From contig JAEZHY010000267.1 of assembly GCA_023416335.1 (NCBI GenBank), forward strand, positions 10,044-74,043: 64,000 bases of DNA, in the 5' to 3' direction. Origin of the DNA: Pseudomonadota bacterium. Lineage in GTDB: Bacteria; Desulfobacterota; Syntrophobacteria; Syntrophobacterales; Syntrophobacteraceae. Positions 28,502-37,705 of this stretch are shown in pieces (positions within the stretch are counted from its first letter, which is position 1; the number at the start of each line of letters is the position of its first letter). The notes beneath the pieces are model-generated. The model made no database searches. It saw nothing but the letters and a program-made list of their open reading frames with translations, and had not been told where the DNA came from. Both the position numbers and the translations under genes were made by a program.

Positions 28502-29926
28502 TCATGTTAACTCCGCCTGCTCTCGGCCACCCCGAGGCACTTCACCCTGCTTAATCGGCAGCGTCACAATAAAAATCGAACCAATTCCCGGAGTACTCTT
28601 CGCCGTGATGCTGCCGCCGTGGCGTTCGATTATTTTGCGGCATATGGCTAGTCCCATACCGGTGCCTTCGTAGATGCTTTCTCTGCCGTGAAGGCGCTGG
28701 AAGGGTTTAAAGATACGGTCCAGGTAGATTTCTTCGAAACCGATCCCGTTGTCTTCGATGAAAATCCGGCAGAGATTGCCTTCGCAGTGATTGCCGTACA
28801 GCCTGATCGCGGGTTTCTCTCCGGGTTTGTGGTATTTGAATGCGTTGCCGACCAGGTTCTGAAGCAGTTGCTCCATTTGCCTTCGATCCGCCTCGACGGT
28901 CGGCAGGTCCCGGACCTCAATCTTCCCGCCTTCCTGCTGAAGGTGCATCTCAAAAGTATCCAGAACTATTTCGGCCACCTCGTTCAAATTTACTTCTCTG
29001 AACGTTTCGGAATGAGTCGCGACCCGGGAGAGTTTTAACAGATCGTCAATCAGCCTGCTCATTCGGCCCGTCGAAGACTCCATCCTGGAGAGGTACTCTT
29101 TCCCCTTCTGGCTGAGTTCTTCACCGCAGGACGAAAGCAGAAGACCTCCAAAGGTTCGAATCTTTCTGAGAGGTTCCTGGAGGTCGTGAGAAGCCATGAA
29201 GGCGAAATCATTCAGTTCGCGGTTTATCTGTTCGAGCTTTCCCGAGTATGTCCTCAGTTCCAGGTTGGCTTTCTCCAGTTCGGCCGTACGCTCTTCCACC
29301 AGTTCCTGGAGGCTGCTGCGGATCTCCCTCAGCTCGGCTTCGGTCTGCTTGTGCTGGGTTATTTCTTCTTCCAGGCGGCTGAGCGCCGATGTGAGTTCCC
29401 GCGTACGATCGGAAACCAGCTGCTCCAGATGCAGGCGATGGTTCTTGAGTTCGGCTTCCGATTGAAGCCTGGTTACCGTTGTCCCAACCAGACCGGCAAT
29501 TGCGAGGTAAACGTTGAGGGTGTCCTTCGAGACCGGACCGGGGGATTCGTGCCCGACGAGCAAAACTTCGGCGGTTTCTCCGGCAAGCACAATCGGCAGG
29601 AGAACAACCGTGTACTTCCCATCAGGGTCTGTAATCGTACGCCAGGCAAGGAATCCTGTCTGCAGGACCTCACAGACGCTTTCCCGGATCTCCCCGGAGG
29701 TCAACAGAGCACGTGAGCGTCGATCGCATTCGATCAGGTGATGGAACTCTACTTCCCCTCCATCAAAATGCCTTACGAAACCTGCCGAATGGGCACCGTA
29801 GAACTTGACCATCACATTCGCTATGTGATGCCGGACGTCCTCGTGAGCGGTCAGATTGGCAAGGTACTGGGCCGTTTTGATGAACGCATCGAGATGAGTG
29901 CGATTATCGAAAGTCGAATCTTTCAA
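28502..29926 (-). CDS. GAF-like sensor histidine kinase coupled to the corrinoid operon
   Basis: 474 residues with no membrane segment. An N-terminal GAF-like sensor (about 10-155) is followed by a long coiled coil (about 158-240). Next come a HisKA domain with the phospho-His in FMASHDLQEPLRKI (His247) and a HATPase with N box QNLVGNAFKYHKPG, DNGIGF and GMGLAICRKIIERHGG. TTG at 29926 overlaps the RACE gene stop (TTGA) and has GAGGCGG upstream; an ATG at 29956 inside the RACE gene is the alternative. It is the fourth gene of the corrinoid operon, which suggests sensing linked to methyl metabolism. No response regulator is adjacent. Confidence 0.87.
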   Translation of the reverse strand: MKDSTFDNRTHLDAFIKTAQYLANLTAHEDVRHHIANVMVKFYGAHSAGFVRHFDGGEVEFHHLIECDRRSRALLTSGEIRESVCEVLQTGFLAWRTITDPDGKYTVVLLPIVLAGETAEVLLVGHESPGPVSKDTLNVYLAIAGLVGTTVTRLQSEAELKNHRLHLEQLVSDRTRELTSALSRLEEEITQHKQTEAELREIRSSLQELVEERTAELEKANLELRTYSGKLEQINRELNDFAFMASHDLQEPLRKIRTFGGLLLSSCGEELSQKGKEYLSRMESSTGRMSRLIDDLLKLSRVATHSETFREVNLNEVAEIVLDTFEMHLQQEGGKIEVRDLPTVEADRRQMEQLLQNLVGNAFKYHKPGEKPAIRLYGNHCEGNLCRIFIEDNGIGFEEIYLDRIFKPFQRLHGRESIYEGTGMGLAICRKIIERHGGSITAKSTPGIGSIFIVTLPIKQGEVPRGGREQAELT

Positions 29927-31605
29927 TCGGCACCGCCTCTTGCTGCATGGCTCCATCTGCGAAGGTAGAGCCCCTCCATGAACAGTTCTTCAAAGCCGGC
30001 GCACCGGGCCAGATTGACAAGCCTCGCTTTGCTCTTGAGTTCGTCCAGTCTTTTGCCGGGATCTTCCGACATCAGCAATTCCTCGCATCCCCTGAGCGCT
30101 ATATTGCCGGCAAGCTCGATCGATTCGGGCGGCAATTCCGGCAGGAGACCGATTTCCATCGCATTTTCCCTGTCCAGGAAATGACCGAAAGCACCCCCAA
30201 TACAAATTCTACTTAAATGCTTGTCGGCAAGTCCGGACGATTCCATCAGCACTTTGACGCCGGCATATATCGCCGCTTTTGCGCGCTGGAAGATGTCCAC
30301 ATCCTTTTTCGTCAGCACCAGCGGTTTCTGTTCCCCGTCCAGGACAAAGATTCCATCACCCGGAATGTCGGATGAAAGACGGCCTATGCCGGTCAACTTG
30401 CCGGACCTGACAAGCAATGCGATGAGATCGACTATCCCCGAGCCGCAAAACCCGAGAGGCTTCTCATTGTCGATGGTCCGGAATTCGAGATCCAGACCTG
30501 CCGGTCTGCTTCTAAAAATAACATCTTTTGAGGTGAGGAAAGCCCGATCGCCTTCTGTTGCCCCGTTGCCGGACTCGCAGACCTGGAAAATCGCCCCGGG
30601 CTCGCCCGGAATTCCGCAGTTCATGCCGGACCCCTCGAAAGCAGGGCCGCCTGCCGCGGAGGTAACCCACAAAGTCCCGCCATCCCAGAGCGCGATCTCG
30701 GAGTTTGTGCCAAAATCGATCAGGAGCGTCCCGGGACCTTTTTCGACAAGTTTCGTACTGATAACTCCAGCCAAAAGATCGGATCCGACAAACCCTGCCA
30801 GGGGCTGCACCATCTCGACAACCGCACCGGAACGGATCCCCCAGAGCGCCGTCAGATCATGTATGTCATCCGGGGTGCATTCAATCGGCTTCATCCAGTA
30901 GGAGGGCTGCAGAAGCAGGTGGGCGTTCTTCCCTGAAATCATCGCCAGCATGGCCGTATTGCCGACAAAAGTGAGCCCGGCGACCTGCTCCAGCCCTATG
31001 CCCTCACGGGCGGCCACATCCAGGAGAACGGAGCCGATCGCATCGACGAGCATGCCGCGCAGAGTCCCCGCGGCTTCCGGGGATTCATCATAGGCAATGA
31101 GCCTGGTCAGCACGTCGGCGCCCCAGGATACCTGTGGATTCAGGCCATGCCGCCCTGCAAACCATTTGCCCGTGGAAAGATCGTAAAACGATGCGCTGAT
31201 GTGAGTGGTCCCGAGGTCAACGGCGACTCCGAAGTACCTTCCTTCGGGGAACCGATTCGACGGGATGCGGGAGAAATCGCCGGATGTATTCCGGATGGCT
31301 CTCCATGCGGAAACCGGTTCCTTGTTCAGGACCGTTACCTCGACGTCCCGCTCCGGTCTGACCTGGCAGGCCAGCCGAATACCGGAGGCAATCTGTTGTT
31401 CGGACAGATAAAGCCTTTCCGCCAGACTGGGTTCGATGGGTTCGCTCGTAACGATCTTCACCCGGCAAAGGCCGCACGCTCCGGTGCCCCTGCACCCGGA
31501 ACGAACCCGGAAACTGCTCGAATCGAGGATGTCCCGAAGAGACAGGCCGGCGGAGAATTCGGCATAACGGTCTCCATCGCCGCTTTTGATCGTGACTACG
31601 GGCAA
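29923..31605 (-). CDS. RACE-type corrinoid-protein reductive activator (DUF4445)
   Basis: 560 residues. An N-terminal [2Fe-2S] ferredoxin has the ligands Cys38, Cys44, Cys47 and Cys80 (RSGCRGTGACGLCRV; RLACQV). The remainder is the ASKHA-like DUF4445 domain with VAVDLGTTHISASFYD, LTFVGNTAM, LLIDFGTNSEIALWD and FCGSGIVDLIALLV. Such proteins use ATP and a low-potential electron to return Co(II) corrinoid to Co(I). The corrinoid protein and methyltransferase genes are immediately upstream. It overlaps the preceding gene by 10 bp and the following kinase by 4 bp. Confidence 0.92.
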   Translation of the reverse strand: MPVVTIKSGDGDRYAEFSAGLSLRDILDSSSFRVRSGCRGTGACGLCRVKIVTSEPIEPSLAERLYLSEQQIASGIRLACQVRPERDVEVTVLNKEPVSAWRAIRNTSGDFSRIPSNRFPEGRYFGVAVDLGTTHISASFYDLSTGKWFAGRHGLNPQVSWGADVLTRLIAYDESPEAAGTLRGMLVDAIGSVLLDVAAREGIGLEQVAGLTFVGNTAMLAMISGKNAHLLLQPSYWMKPIECTPDDIHDLTALWGIRSGAVVEMVQPLAGFVGSDLLAGVISTKLVEKGPGTLLIDFGTNSEIALWDGGTLWVTSAAGGPAFEGSGMNCGIPGEPGAIFQVCESGNGATEGDRAFLTSKDVIFRSRPAGLDLEFRTIDNEKPLGFCGSGIVDLIALLVRSGKLTGIGRLSSDIPGDGIFVLDGEQKPLVLTKKDVDIFQRAKAAIYAGVKVLMESSGLADKHLSRICIGGAFGHFLDRENAMEIGLLPELPPESIELAGNIALRGCEELLMSEDPGKRLDELKSKARLVNLARCAGFEELFMEGLYLRRWSHAARGGAD

Positions 31606-32621
31606 AGCGTTCCCCCTTCCCGAGTTGCCGAAACGAGGGCCGCCACGTTTTCAGGCCTCGATCCGGGAGGGATTTCGCAACCGGACGAAAGGATGAATCC
31701 ACCTCGTGTGGAGAACAACTCTTTAAGATGCAGCGACTGGTCGAGGATGGACTCAGGCTCTTCGGTCTCGAAGTCGAGTGATTTTATGTTTCCGTCGAAA
31801 CAAAGCCCCGGCGCTGTTCTTATAATCTCATTCGGTTCGACGCAATAATCGAAGTTGAAAATCTCCGCGCCGGTTTCCTCGTAAAATGAAACAAGGGGAG
31901 CGATCGGACCGGCAATATGAAGCCAGCCGGACAGGGCCCCGGCAGCTTTCAGTTCACTGAAAAGCCGCTTGAGCCTTGGCAACTCGAATTCACGAAAGAA
32001 GGACGGGGGTATCACGGCCGTCGATGCGGAAGGATCGAACACCAGAGGCAGATGAGCACCGGCCTCGACCTGGGCTTCTCCAAACCGGATCACCACCCGC
32101 ATGGCAAAATCAAGCAATCTCTCGAAAGAATCCGGATCGTCGATGGCCAGGTATAACGCCGTTTCCATTCCCACAAGCTGAGTAGCCAATGTCATCGGTC
32201 CGAGAATGCAACCCACTACCAGGGTTTCCTCCCCAACTTCCCGTCGCAGAATTCTTGAAGCCTCCAATATTTCGGGCATACGTCCCTGGAGAAACGGATC
32301 GGGTATGGAAACATGCTGGAGGTTCGTACTTGTGGTGAAGGCGTGAGATTGCACATAAGGGTAATCGTGTGAGGGGTAGACGAGTCTGGCCCCCAAAGCT
32401 TCAGCCTCGACGCTCACGTCCATAACTGCAAAGACGCAATCGTAGCCGTATCGATCGAGCGCCTTCAGCTGGCAATAAGCCAATTCCCTGCCGCTGAGGA
32501 CATAATCGTGAATGGTTTTCCCCGCCAGCACGGCGGCGTGTCCGAAAACCTGGGCTATGACAGGCAGCCGGTCCGCCTGTTGAAAAGCGACGGCGGCCCG
32601 AATCCTTTCAATGCTTCTCAT
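31596..32621 (-). CDS. UroD-like (MtaA/CmuA family) corrinoid methyltransferase
   Basis: 341 residues of the uroporphyrinogen decarboxylase-fold methyltransferases, with ERIRAAVAFQQADRLPVI at the start, LGPMTLATQLVG in the middle and FILSSGCEIPPGSRPENV at the end. These enzymes move a methyl group between a corrinoid protein and a thiol or folate acceptor using zinc. The usual zinc motif HxC...C is incomplete: His235 is followed by Ala237 (LHIAGP) rather than Cys, while Cys315 is present. Zinc binding or specificity may therefore differ. It lies between the corrinoid protein and the RACE gene. A substrate-specific methyltransferase gene (MttB/MtbB/MtgB type) is not in the window. Confidence 0.85.
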   Translation of the reverse strand: MRSIERIRAAVAFQQADRLPVIAQVFGHAAVLAGKTIHDYVLSGRELAYCQLKALDRYGYDCVFAVMDVSVEAEALGARLVYPSHDYPYVQSHAFTTSTNLQHVSIPDPFLQGRMPEILEASRILRREVGEETLVVGCILGPMTLATQLVGMETALYLAIDDPDSFERLLDFAMRVVIRFGEAQVEAGAHLPLVFDPSASTAVIPPSFFREFELPRLKRLFSELKAAGALSGWLHIAGPIAPLVSFYEETGAEIFNFDYCVEPNEIIRTAPGLCFDGNIKSLDFETEEPESILDQSLHLKELFSTRGGFILSSGCEIPPGSRPENVAALVSATREGGTLCP

Positions 32622-32685
32622 TCCGAACCTTTCCTGGATATGCCCGGAAAACCACCCCGGGAAATTGGGGTGAACGACTGCCGGC

Positions 32686-33315
32686 TTAGACTATCGAGTC
32701 AAGGTAACGCGCTCCATCGAAGGCTGTTTCGGCAACATAATCCACATTGAGCAGTTCCAGGGTTGCCTGTTTGAGAGCGGCACCGCCGGCCAGAATCCTG
32801 ATGCCTTTCAGGCCTCGTTTTTCCGCCAGCTCTCTTACCCTCTTAACCTGTGGGATCACGGTTGTTATCAAACCGCTGATGCAGATCGAGCCGGCTTTCT
32901 CTTTTTCCGCCGTATCGAGAAGTTTCTCGAGAGGGCAGTCTTTCCCGCAATCGACCACCCTGTAGCCCTTCCCGGAGAGGACCATTTTCAGGATGTTCTT
33001 TCCCAGATCGTGGACGTCGCCTTCAAGGCTGCAGACTACGACCGTACCGCGCACCGGCATTCGTTGAGCTTCCTGGGGGAAGAGTTCTTTCGTGACGCTC
33101 ATCACGGCCCTGCCCACGAGCATTATTTCGAGCAGGTTGAACTGATCGATCGTGCACTTGCCGTCAAGCTGCTCTATTGCCTTGCCGATTCCGCGGACAA
33201 CGATCTGTTCGGTGTCGACGCCTGCGACAACGAGCTTTCTTGCCTCATCGACGGAGCGCGCCTGGTCACCCTCGATCAGGGCATCGACAAGCCCTTTCAT
33301 TTGCAGATCGCTCAT
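32686..33315 (-). CDS. Corrinoid (cobalamin-binding) methyl-carrier protein
   Basis: 209 residues. A helical cap domain (about 1-90) is followed by a Rossmann B12-binding domain with the DxHxxG motif (Asp100, His102, Gly105; EGDVHDLGKN). His102 is the lower axial ligand of cobalt. It resembles MtbC/MttC-type carriers. Methyl groups enter from a substrate methyltransferase and leave via the next gene product, and the RACE protein reactivates it. ATG at 33315 is preceded by AAGGAT; a GTG at 33348 is an alternative. First gene of a four-gene minus-strand operon. Confidence 0.93.
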   Translation of the reverse strand: MSDLQMKGLVDALIEGDQARSVDEARKLVVAGVDTEQIVVRGIGKAIEQLDGKCTIDQFNLLEIMLVGRAVMSVTKELFPQEAQRMPVRGTVVVCSLEGDVHDLGKNILKMVLSGKGYRVVDCGKDCPLEKLLDTAEKEKAGSICISGLITTVIPQVKRVRELAEKRGLKGIRILAGGAALKQATLELLNVDYVAETAFDGARYLDSIV

Positions 33316-33887
33316 TCCCCTATCCTTTTCTGTAAACCCTTCGGACACGATCTATAATGCCGGCGAATCTTTCCTCCCGGCAACTAACAAACATCACCGG
33401 CTTCCGCAAATTGATTTACCAAGGATGGCCGTCCAACGACAGGCCGCCTGAAATTCCATACCCGGCATCATAACACTTGCCTCCATGATCAGCAATTATC
33501 GTGGGGCAAGGAGGGCAGGCACATTCACCGTTGCCCTAGCGCCCCCTCCGTGTTGGACCTCCTGCGCTCGCGCCCATATTACGTTGACCCGGGCGAGCCG
33601 TCACAGGGTGATTCGTACCATCCAGGGAGCACGCACATCTGCAGAGGCAGCCGGCTCGTCCCCATTTTTCTGAAAAAAATATTTCCTCTTTTGATCCTGA
33701 AATGTTAGACGAACATACCTGAAGTTTAAGTCCAAAAGCGGATGTCAAAATCGGTAATGGGCAGTCTCGTGAATTTCCGGGAACTTTAATCAACAGGGTT
33801 GGGGCCGCAGGTCCCCATGTTTTTGTCTTTAAGCTTTGTTTTTGTCTGTGTTTTTTCGTCTGCTCCTGTTTTCAGCGTGAGGAGAGA
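33316..33887. other. Intergenic region, no recognised gene
   Basis: About 570 bp between the divergent corrinoid operon and livH, which must contain both promoters. I found no convincing promoter, RNA or ORF. No substrate-binding protein gene is present here, although one is expected before livH. Confidence 0.35.
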
Positions 33888-34775
33888 TTGGGTTCCGATT
33901 TTCTACAATATGTCGTGAGCGGCCTGACAATCGGCGCCATCTATGCCATGGTGGCGATCGGCTACAACATCATCTACAGCGTGACGGAGATCATCAACTT
34001 CGCCCAGGGCGAGTTCGTTATGCTGGGCGGGCTTTTTGCCGTCTTCTTCGCCGGCCCGCTGCACCTGCCGCTCTATGTTGCCTTCTTTTGCGCGATCGCC
34101 CTCACCGGATGCGTCGGGCTGGCCATGGACAGGTTCGTGATCGGGCGGGCGCGCAACGCGAGCGTCCTGTCCCTGATCATTATCACGATCGCCGTTTCGA
34201 TCATGCTCAAGGGCAGCGCGATGCTTTTCTGGGGCAAAGATCCGTACAGCCTCCCCGCTTTCAGTTCCGGCGGCCCGATCCGGTTCTGGAACGTGGCCAT
34301 ACAGCCCCAGGCGCTCTGGATCGTCGGCATCTGTGCGGTGATAATCGTTGCGCTCACGCTCTTTTTCCGCAGGTCGATCTACGGGCAGGCTATGCTCGCC
34401 TGCGCGAACAATCCGGATGCCGCGCGGCTGGCGGGTATTCCGGTCAGGTACATGGTGCTGCTCTCCTTCCTGCTGAGCGCCGCGATCGGTGCGGCGGCGG
34501 GTGTGATCATCACGCCGGTTTCGATGATGGAATACGACAGGGGGGCGCTGCTCGGACTCAAGGGCTTCGGGGCGGCCGTGCTCGGCGGCCTGGGACAGTT
34601 TTTCGGAGCACTCGTTGCCGGTACGATTCTCGGCCTTGCCGAGTCCTTCTGCGCGGGGTATCTCTCTTCGGGGTACAAGGACGCGGTTGCCCTGGTTCTG
34701 CTCCTGCTTGCGCTTTTCCTCAAGCCTGAAGGGCTCTTCGGCAGCGGGGAAGCGGCTAAATTGAAAAAGTTCTAG
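33888..34775 (+). CDS. livH: Branched-chain amino acid ABC transporter permease LivH
   Basis: 295 residues, TTG start behind GAGGAG. Typical multi-helix LivH: VVSGLTIGAIYAMVAIGYNI, INFAQGEFVMLGG (NFAQGE hallmark), GRAMNxA-like RSIYGQAMLACANNPDAARL and GLKGFGAAVLGGLGQFFGA. It forms the inner-membrane pore with LivM for uptake of branched-chain or related hydrophobic or aromatic amino acids. It starts a livH-livM-livG-livF series that continues to paaK and iorAB. Confidence 0.93.
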   Translation: MGSDFLQYVVSGLTIGAIYAMVAIGYNIIYSVTEIINFAQGEFVMLGGLFAVFFAGPLHLPLYVAFFCAIALTGCVGLAMDRFVIGRARNASVLSLIIITIAVSIMLKGSAMLFWGKDPYSLPAFSSGGPIRFWNVAIQPQALWIVGICAVIIVALTLFFRRSIYGQAMLACANNPDAARLAGIPVRYMVLLSFLLSAAIGAAAGVIITPVSMMEYDRGALLGLKGFGAAVLGGLGQFFGALVAGTILGLAESFCAGYLSSGYKDAVALVLLLLALFLKPEGLFGSGEAAKLKKF

Positions 34776-34785
34776 GAAAGCTCGG

Positions 34786-35769
34786 ATGGGCAAGAAAAAT
34801 TGGCTGATCCTGCTCGGGGCCGCTGCATTCATTTGCGCCTTCCCCTGGGTGGCCGCTCAGTTCAAAGCCATATCGCATTACGTCGATGTCATGATATTCG
34901 CGGGAATATTCAGCCTCGTGTGCCTGGGGCTGAGCCTGCTCATGGGATACGCCGGCCAGATTTCACTCGCACAGGCGGCCTTCTTCGGAATCGGTGCATA
35001 CGCATCGGGCATTCTCACCACCAAGCTCGGAATGAACCCGTGGCTCGCAATGGTCGCTGGTGCCTTCGCAGGCGGCGGGGTCGCCTGGCTTGTAGGCAAG
35101 CCTGCCCTGCGGCTCAAGGGGCACTACCTCGCAATGGCCACCCTTGGATTCGGAGTGATCGTCAATATCGTGCTTGCCGAGGAAGTGAACTGGACGGGGG
35201 GGCCTTCGGGATTGACGGACGTTCCGTACCTCAAAATAGCCGGATACAAGATAGACGGCGAGATCGCTTGGTATTACCTGGTCTGGGGAATTGTCTTCCT
35301 GACGATCGTTTTCTGTTTTCATCTTCTTCATTCCCGGGTAGGCCGCGCATTGAGGGCCATCCATGAAGAGGAGAAAGCGGCCGAATCGATGGGGGTCCCG
35401 ACAGCGAAGTACAAGGTGCGCATCTTCGTTCTGAGCGCCGTGCTTGCAGCTCTTGCCGGAAGCCTTTACGCCCATTACGTGACCTGCATCAACCCGAGTT
35501 CTTTCAACCTTATGTGGTCCATCCGCTTCATGCTCATGGTCATGGTGGGCGGAATGCAGAGCCTTTGGGGCGCGCTGGTCGGGACCGTTCTCATGACGTT
35601 TGTCGGCAACGAGTGGCTGCAGGTCTTTGCGGAACTCGAAATTCTCGTATATGGATCGATCCTCCTGGCCGTGGCGCTTTTCCTGCCCGGCGGAATCGTG
35701 TCTCTTGTCCCGAAGCGGGCTTTCTCGCGAAAGAAGACCCAGCCGGTAATCGAAAGCACGGGGTCGTAA
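34786..35769 (+). CDS. livM: Branched-chain amino acid ABC transporter permease LivM
   Basis: 327 residues, starting 10 bp after livH. Key features are GLSLLMGYAGQISLAQAAFF (GQISLGQA-type hallmark), LVGKPALRLKGHYLAMATL, RVGRALRAIHEEEKAAESMG and MLMVMVGGMQSLWGALVG. About eight to ten membrane helices. It pairs with LivH in the inner membrane. Confidence 0.93.
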   Translation: MGKKNWLILLGAAAFICAFPWVAAQFKAISHYVDVMIFAGIFSLVCLGLSLLMGYAGQISLAQAAFFGIGAYASGILTTKLGMNPWLAMVAGAFAGGGVAWLVGKPALRLKGHYLAMATLGFGVIVNIVLAEEVNWTGGPSGLTDVPYLKIAGYKIDGEIAWYYLVWGIVFLTIVFCFHLLHSRVGRALRAIHEEEKAAESMGVPTAKYKVRIFVLSAVLAALAGSLYAHYVTCINPSSFNLMWSIRFMLMVMVGGMQSLWGALVGTVLMTFVGNEWLQVFAELEILVYGSILLAVALFLPGGIVSLVPKRAFSRKKTQPVIESTGS

Positions 35770-35783
35770 GTATGGGAGCCGAC

Positions 35784-36575
35784 ATGGACAATCCCATTCT
35801 TCGAATCCGCGGCGTGGAGGTGCGTTTCGGCGGCGTTACGGCCCTGCAGGGGATCGAATATTCCGTGCCGGAAGGTGCGATCCAGGCGGTTATCGGACCG
35901 AACGGAGCGGGCAAAACGACGCTTTTCAACTGCATAAGCGGCAGACTGCAGCCGACAGCCGGGGCCATAACCCTCGAGAGCCGCCAGATCCACACGCTGG
36001 AACCACATAAGATTGCCGAACTGGGAATTTCCAGGACCTTTCAGCATGTCGCTCTTTTCAAGAGAATGACCGTGCTCGAAAACGTTATGCTCGGAAGACA
36101 CCCCCGGAGCCGGTGCGGTTTCCTATCCACGGGATTCCGGCTTCCGGGGATGCGGACCGAAGAAAAGCGCATTCGGGAAAAAGCGCTCGAATACCTGGAT
36201 TTTGTCGGACTTACGGACGTGGCCGAACAGGAAGCAGGCACCCTGCCCGTCGGAAAGCAGAAGATCCTCGAGATTGCGCGGGCACTGGCAACCGAACCCA
36301 GGCTGGTCCTCCTGGACGAGCCCGCCGGCGGGCTCAACATGAAGGAGACCGAAGACCTCGGCGAACTCATCCAGGCCATACGGAAGCTCGGAATTACCGT
36401 AATGCTCGTCGAGCATGATATGAACCTCATCATGGAGATTTCCGACCGCATCCTGGTGCTCAACTACGGACGGGTGCTCGCATCCGGCAAACCCTGCGAG
36501 ATCAAGGAAAACAGGGCGGTAATCGAGGCATACCTGGGCGTGGAAGATGAGGAACCAAGTGAGAGTGAACAGTGA
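35784..36575 (+). CDS. livG: Branched-chain amino acid ABC transporter ATPase LivG
   Basis: 263 residues. Walker A is GPNGAGKT, the LivG-specific RTFQHVALFKRMTVLENVMLG follows, then PVGKQKILEIARALA and Walker B LVLLDEPAGGLN. Start chosen at 35784 (MDNPILRIRGVEV) with GGGAG 5 nt upstream; 35772 is also in frame. The last codons (SESEQ and stop) fall inside the GTGAACAGTGAGC repeat, so the repeat has rewritten the C-terminus. Confidence 0.93.
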   Translation: MDNPILRIRGVEVRFGGVTALQGIEYSVPEGAIQAVIGPNGAGKTTLFNCISGRLQPTAGAITLESRQIHTLEPHKIAELGISRTFQHVALFKRMTVLENVMLGRHPRSRCGFLSTGFRLPGMRTEEKRIREKALEYLDFVGLTDVAEQEAGTLPVGKQKILEIARALATEPRLVLLDEPAGGLNMKETEDLGELIQAIRKLGITVMLVEHDMNLIMEISDRILVLNYGRVLASGKPCEIKENRAVIEAYLGVEDEEPSESEQ

Positions 36576-36973
36576 GCGGTGAGCTGAAAAAACTCGTCTC
36601 CGAATCGACCCTTAAGCGTCTTAACGGTCGGCGGTGCCACACTCTATTGCAAGACGGGCACCAATCGGAAGGGGGCGTAGGATGGGTGGGAGCGGAGCGG
36701 GAACCCATCGGTTTTTGGGGTTCGTTCCTCTCTCAGTCGCCGGGAAGCTCAGGGGATGTCGATTGCGACTTCTTTTTCCGTATGACAACTTTCCGGTATT
36801 TCCCGGCACCGACTTATGCCTCTCCGGCCAGTCAATTCCCGGGGGTTCCGAAAAACGATGGGTTGTCACCCATCCTACGCCCACTTCGTGCTGTTGCTTC
36901 AAAACCGGGGCACAAACCAGAAAAGAAACTGAAAGGGCTCGCCCATCATTGGCTGAAATATGAGAGCAGGTAA
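36576..36973. repeat. ~204-bp inverted-end repeat element (copy 2) inside the liv operon
   Basis: It runs from CGTAGGATGGGTGG (36676) to CACCCATCCTACG (36867-36879). It is the reverse complement of the element at 19954-20155, with estimated identity 85-90% by eye over more than 250 bp including flanks. A GTGAACAGTGAGCGGTGAGC repeat precedes it at 36564-36583. It separates livG from livF. Confidence 0.78.
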
Positions 36974-37705
36974 ATGCTGACAATCAAGAGCGTACACACT
37001 TATTACGGCAACATTCATGCGCTGAAAGGCGTATCGATGCATGTCCGCCAGGGGGAGATCGTCACCCTGGTCGGGGCGAACGGCGCCGGTAAGAGCACGC
37101 TTGTCAATACGGTCTGCGGCATGGTGAAGGCCGCCCGGGGCGGAATCGAATTCAACGGACAACCCATTGCCGGACTTCCGCCCGAAAGCATCGTGAAAAA
37201 AGGCATCGCCCTGGTCCCGGAAGGACGCCAGATTTTTTCGGCAATGACGGTCGAAGCGAACCTGCTTATGGGCGGGTTCATCCACAGGGGGAACCCGGAG
37301 CAGTTGCGCGAGGATATGGCGCGGCTCTACGAGAGATTCCCGATTTTGAAGAGCCGGAACCGGCAGCTGGCGGGAACGCTGAGCGGAGGTGAGCAGCAGA
37401 TGCTCGCGATCAGCCGGGCGCTGATGTCCCGGCCGCAATTGCTGGTCCTGGATGAGCCGTCGATGGGTCTGGCCCCGCTCGTGATAAAAGAGATTTTTTC
37501 GATCATCCGTGAATTGAAGGAAGAAGGCAGGACCATTCTGCTTATCGAGCAAAACGCACGCGCAGCCCTCAAGATTGCCGACCGGGGATATGTTCTCGAA
37601 ATCGGCAAGGTGGTCCTGGAGGGAGTCGGAGCCGAATTGCTCGAACACCGGGAAGTCAAACGCGCGTACCTGGGCAAGGGCGCGAAGCAGATTTGGGAAG
37701 CATAG
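36974..37705 (+). CDS. livF: Branched-chain amino acid ABC transporter ATPase LivF
   Basis: 243 residues. Walker A GANGAGKS, Q-loop PEGRQIFSAMTVEANLLMG, signature LSGGEQQMLAISRAL and Walker B LLVLDEPSMGLAPL are typical LivF. It works with LivG as the nucleotide-binding pair. Separated from livG by a 400-bp repeat-bearing gap, so it may depend on its own promoter or on read-through. GAGAGCAGG precedes the ATG. Confidence 0.94.
   Translation: MLTIKSVHTYYGNIHALKGVSMHVRQGEIVTLVGANGAGKSTLVNTVCGMVKAARGGIEFNGQPIAGLPPESIVKKGIALVPEGRQIFSAMTVEANLLMGGFIHRGNPEQLREDMARLYERFPILKSRNRQLAGTLSGGEQQMLAISRALMSRPQLLVLDEPSMGLAPLVIKEIFSIIRELKEEGRTILLIEQNARAALKIADRGYVLEIGKVVLEGVGAELLEHREVKRAYLGKGAKQIWEA

Noticed and set aside
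29150..29170. GGTTCGAATC resembling a tRNA T-arm
   Set aside because: It lies inside the histidine kinase gene and no cloverleaf can be formed around it.
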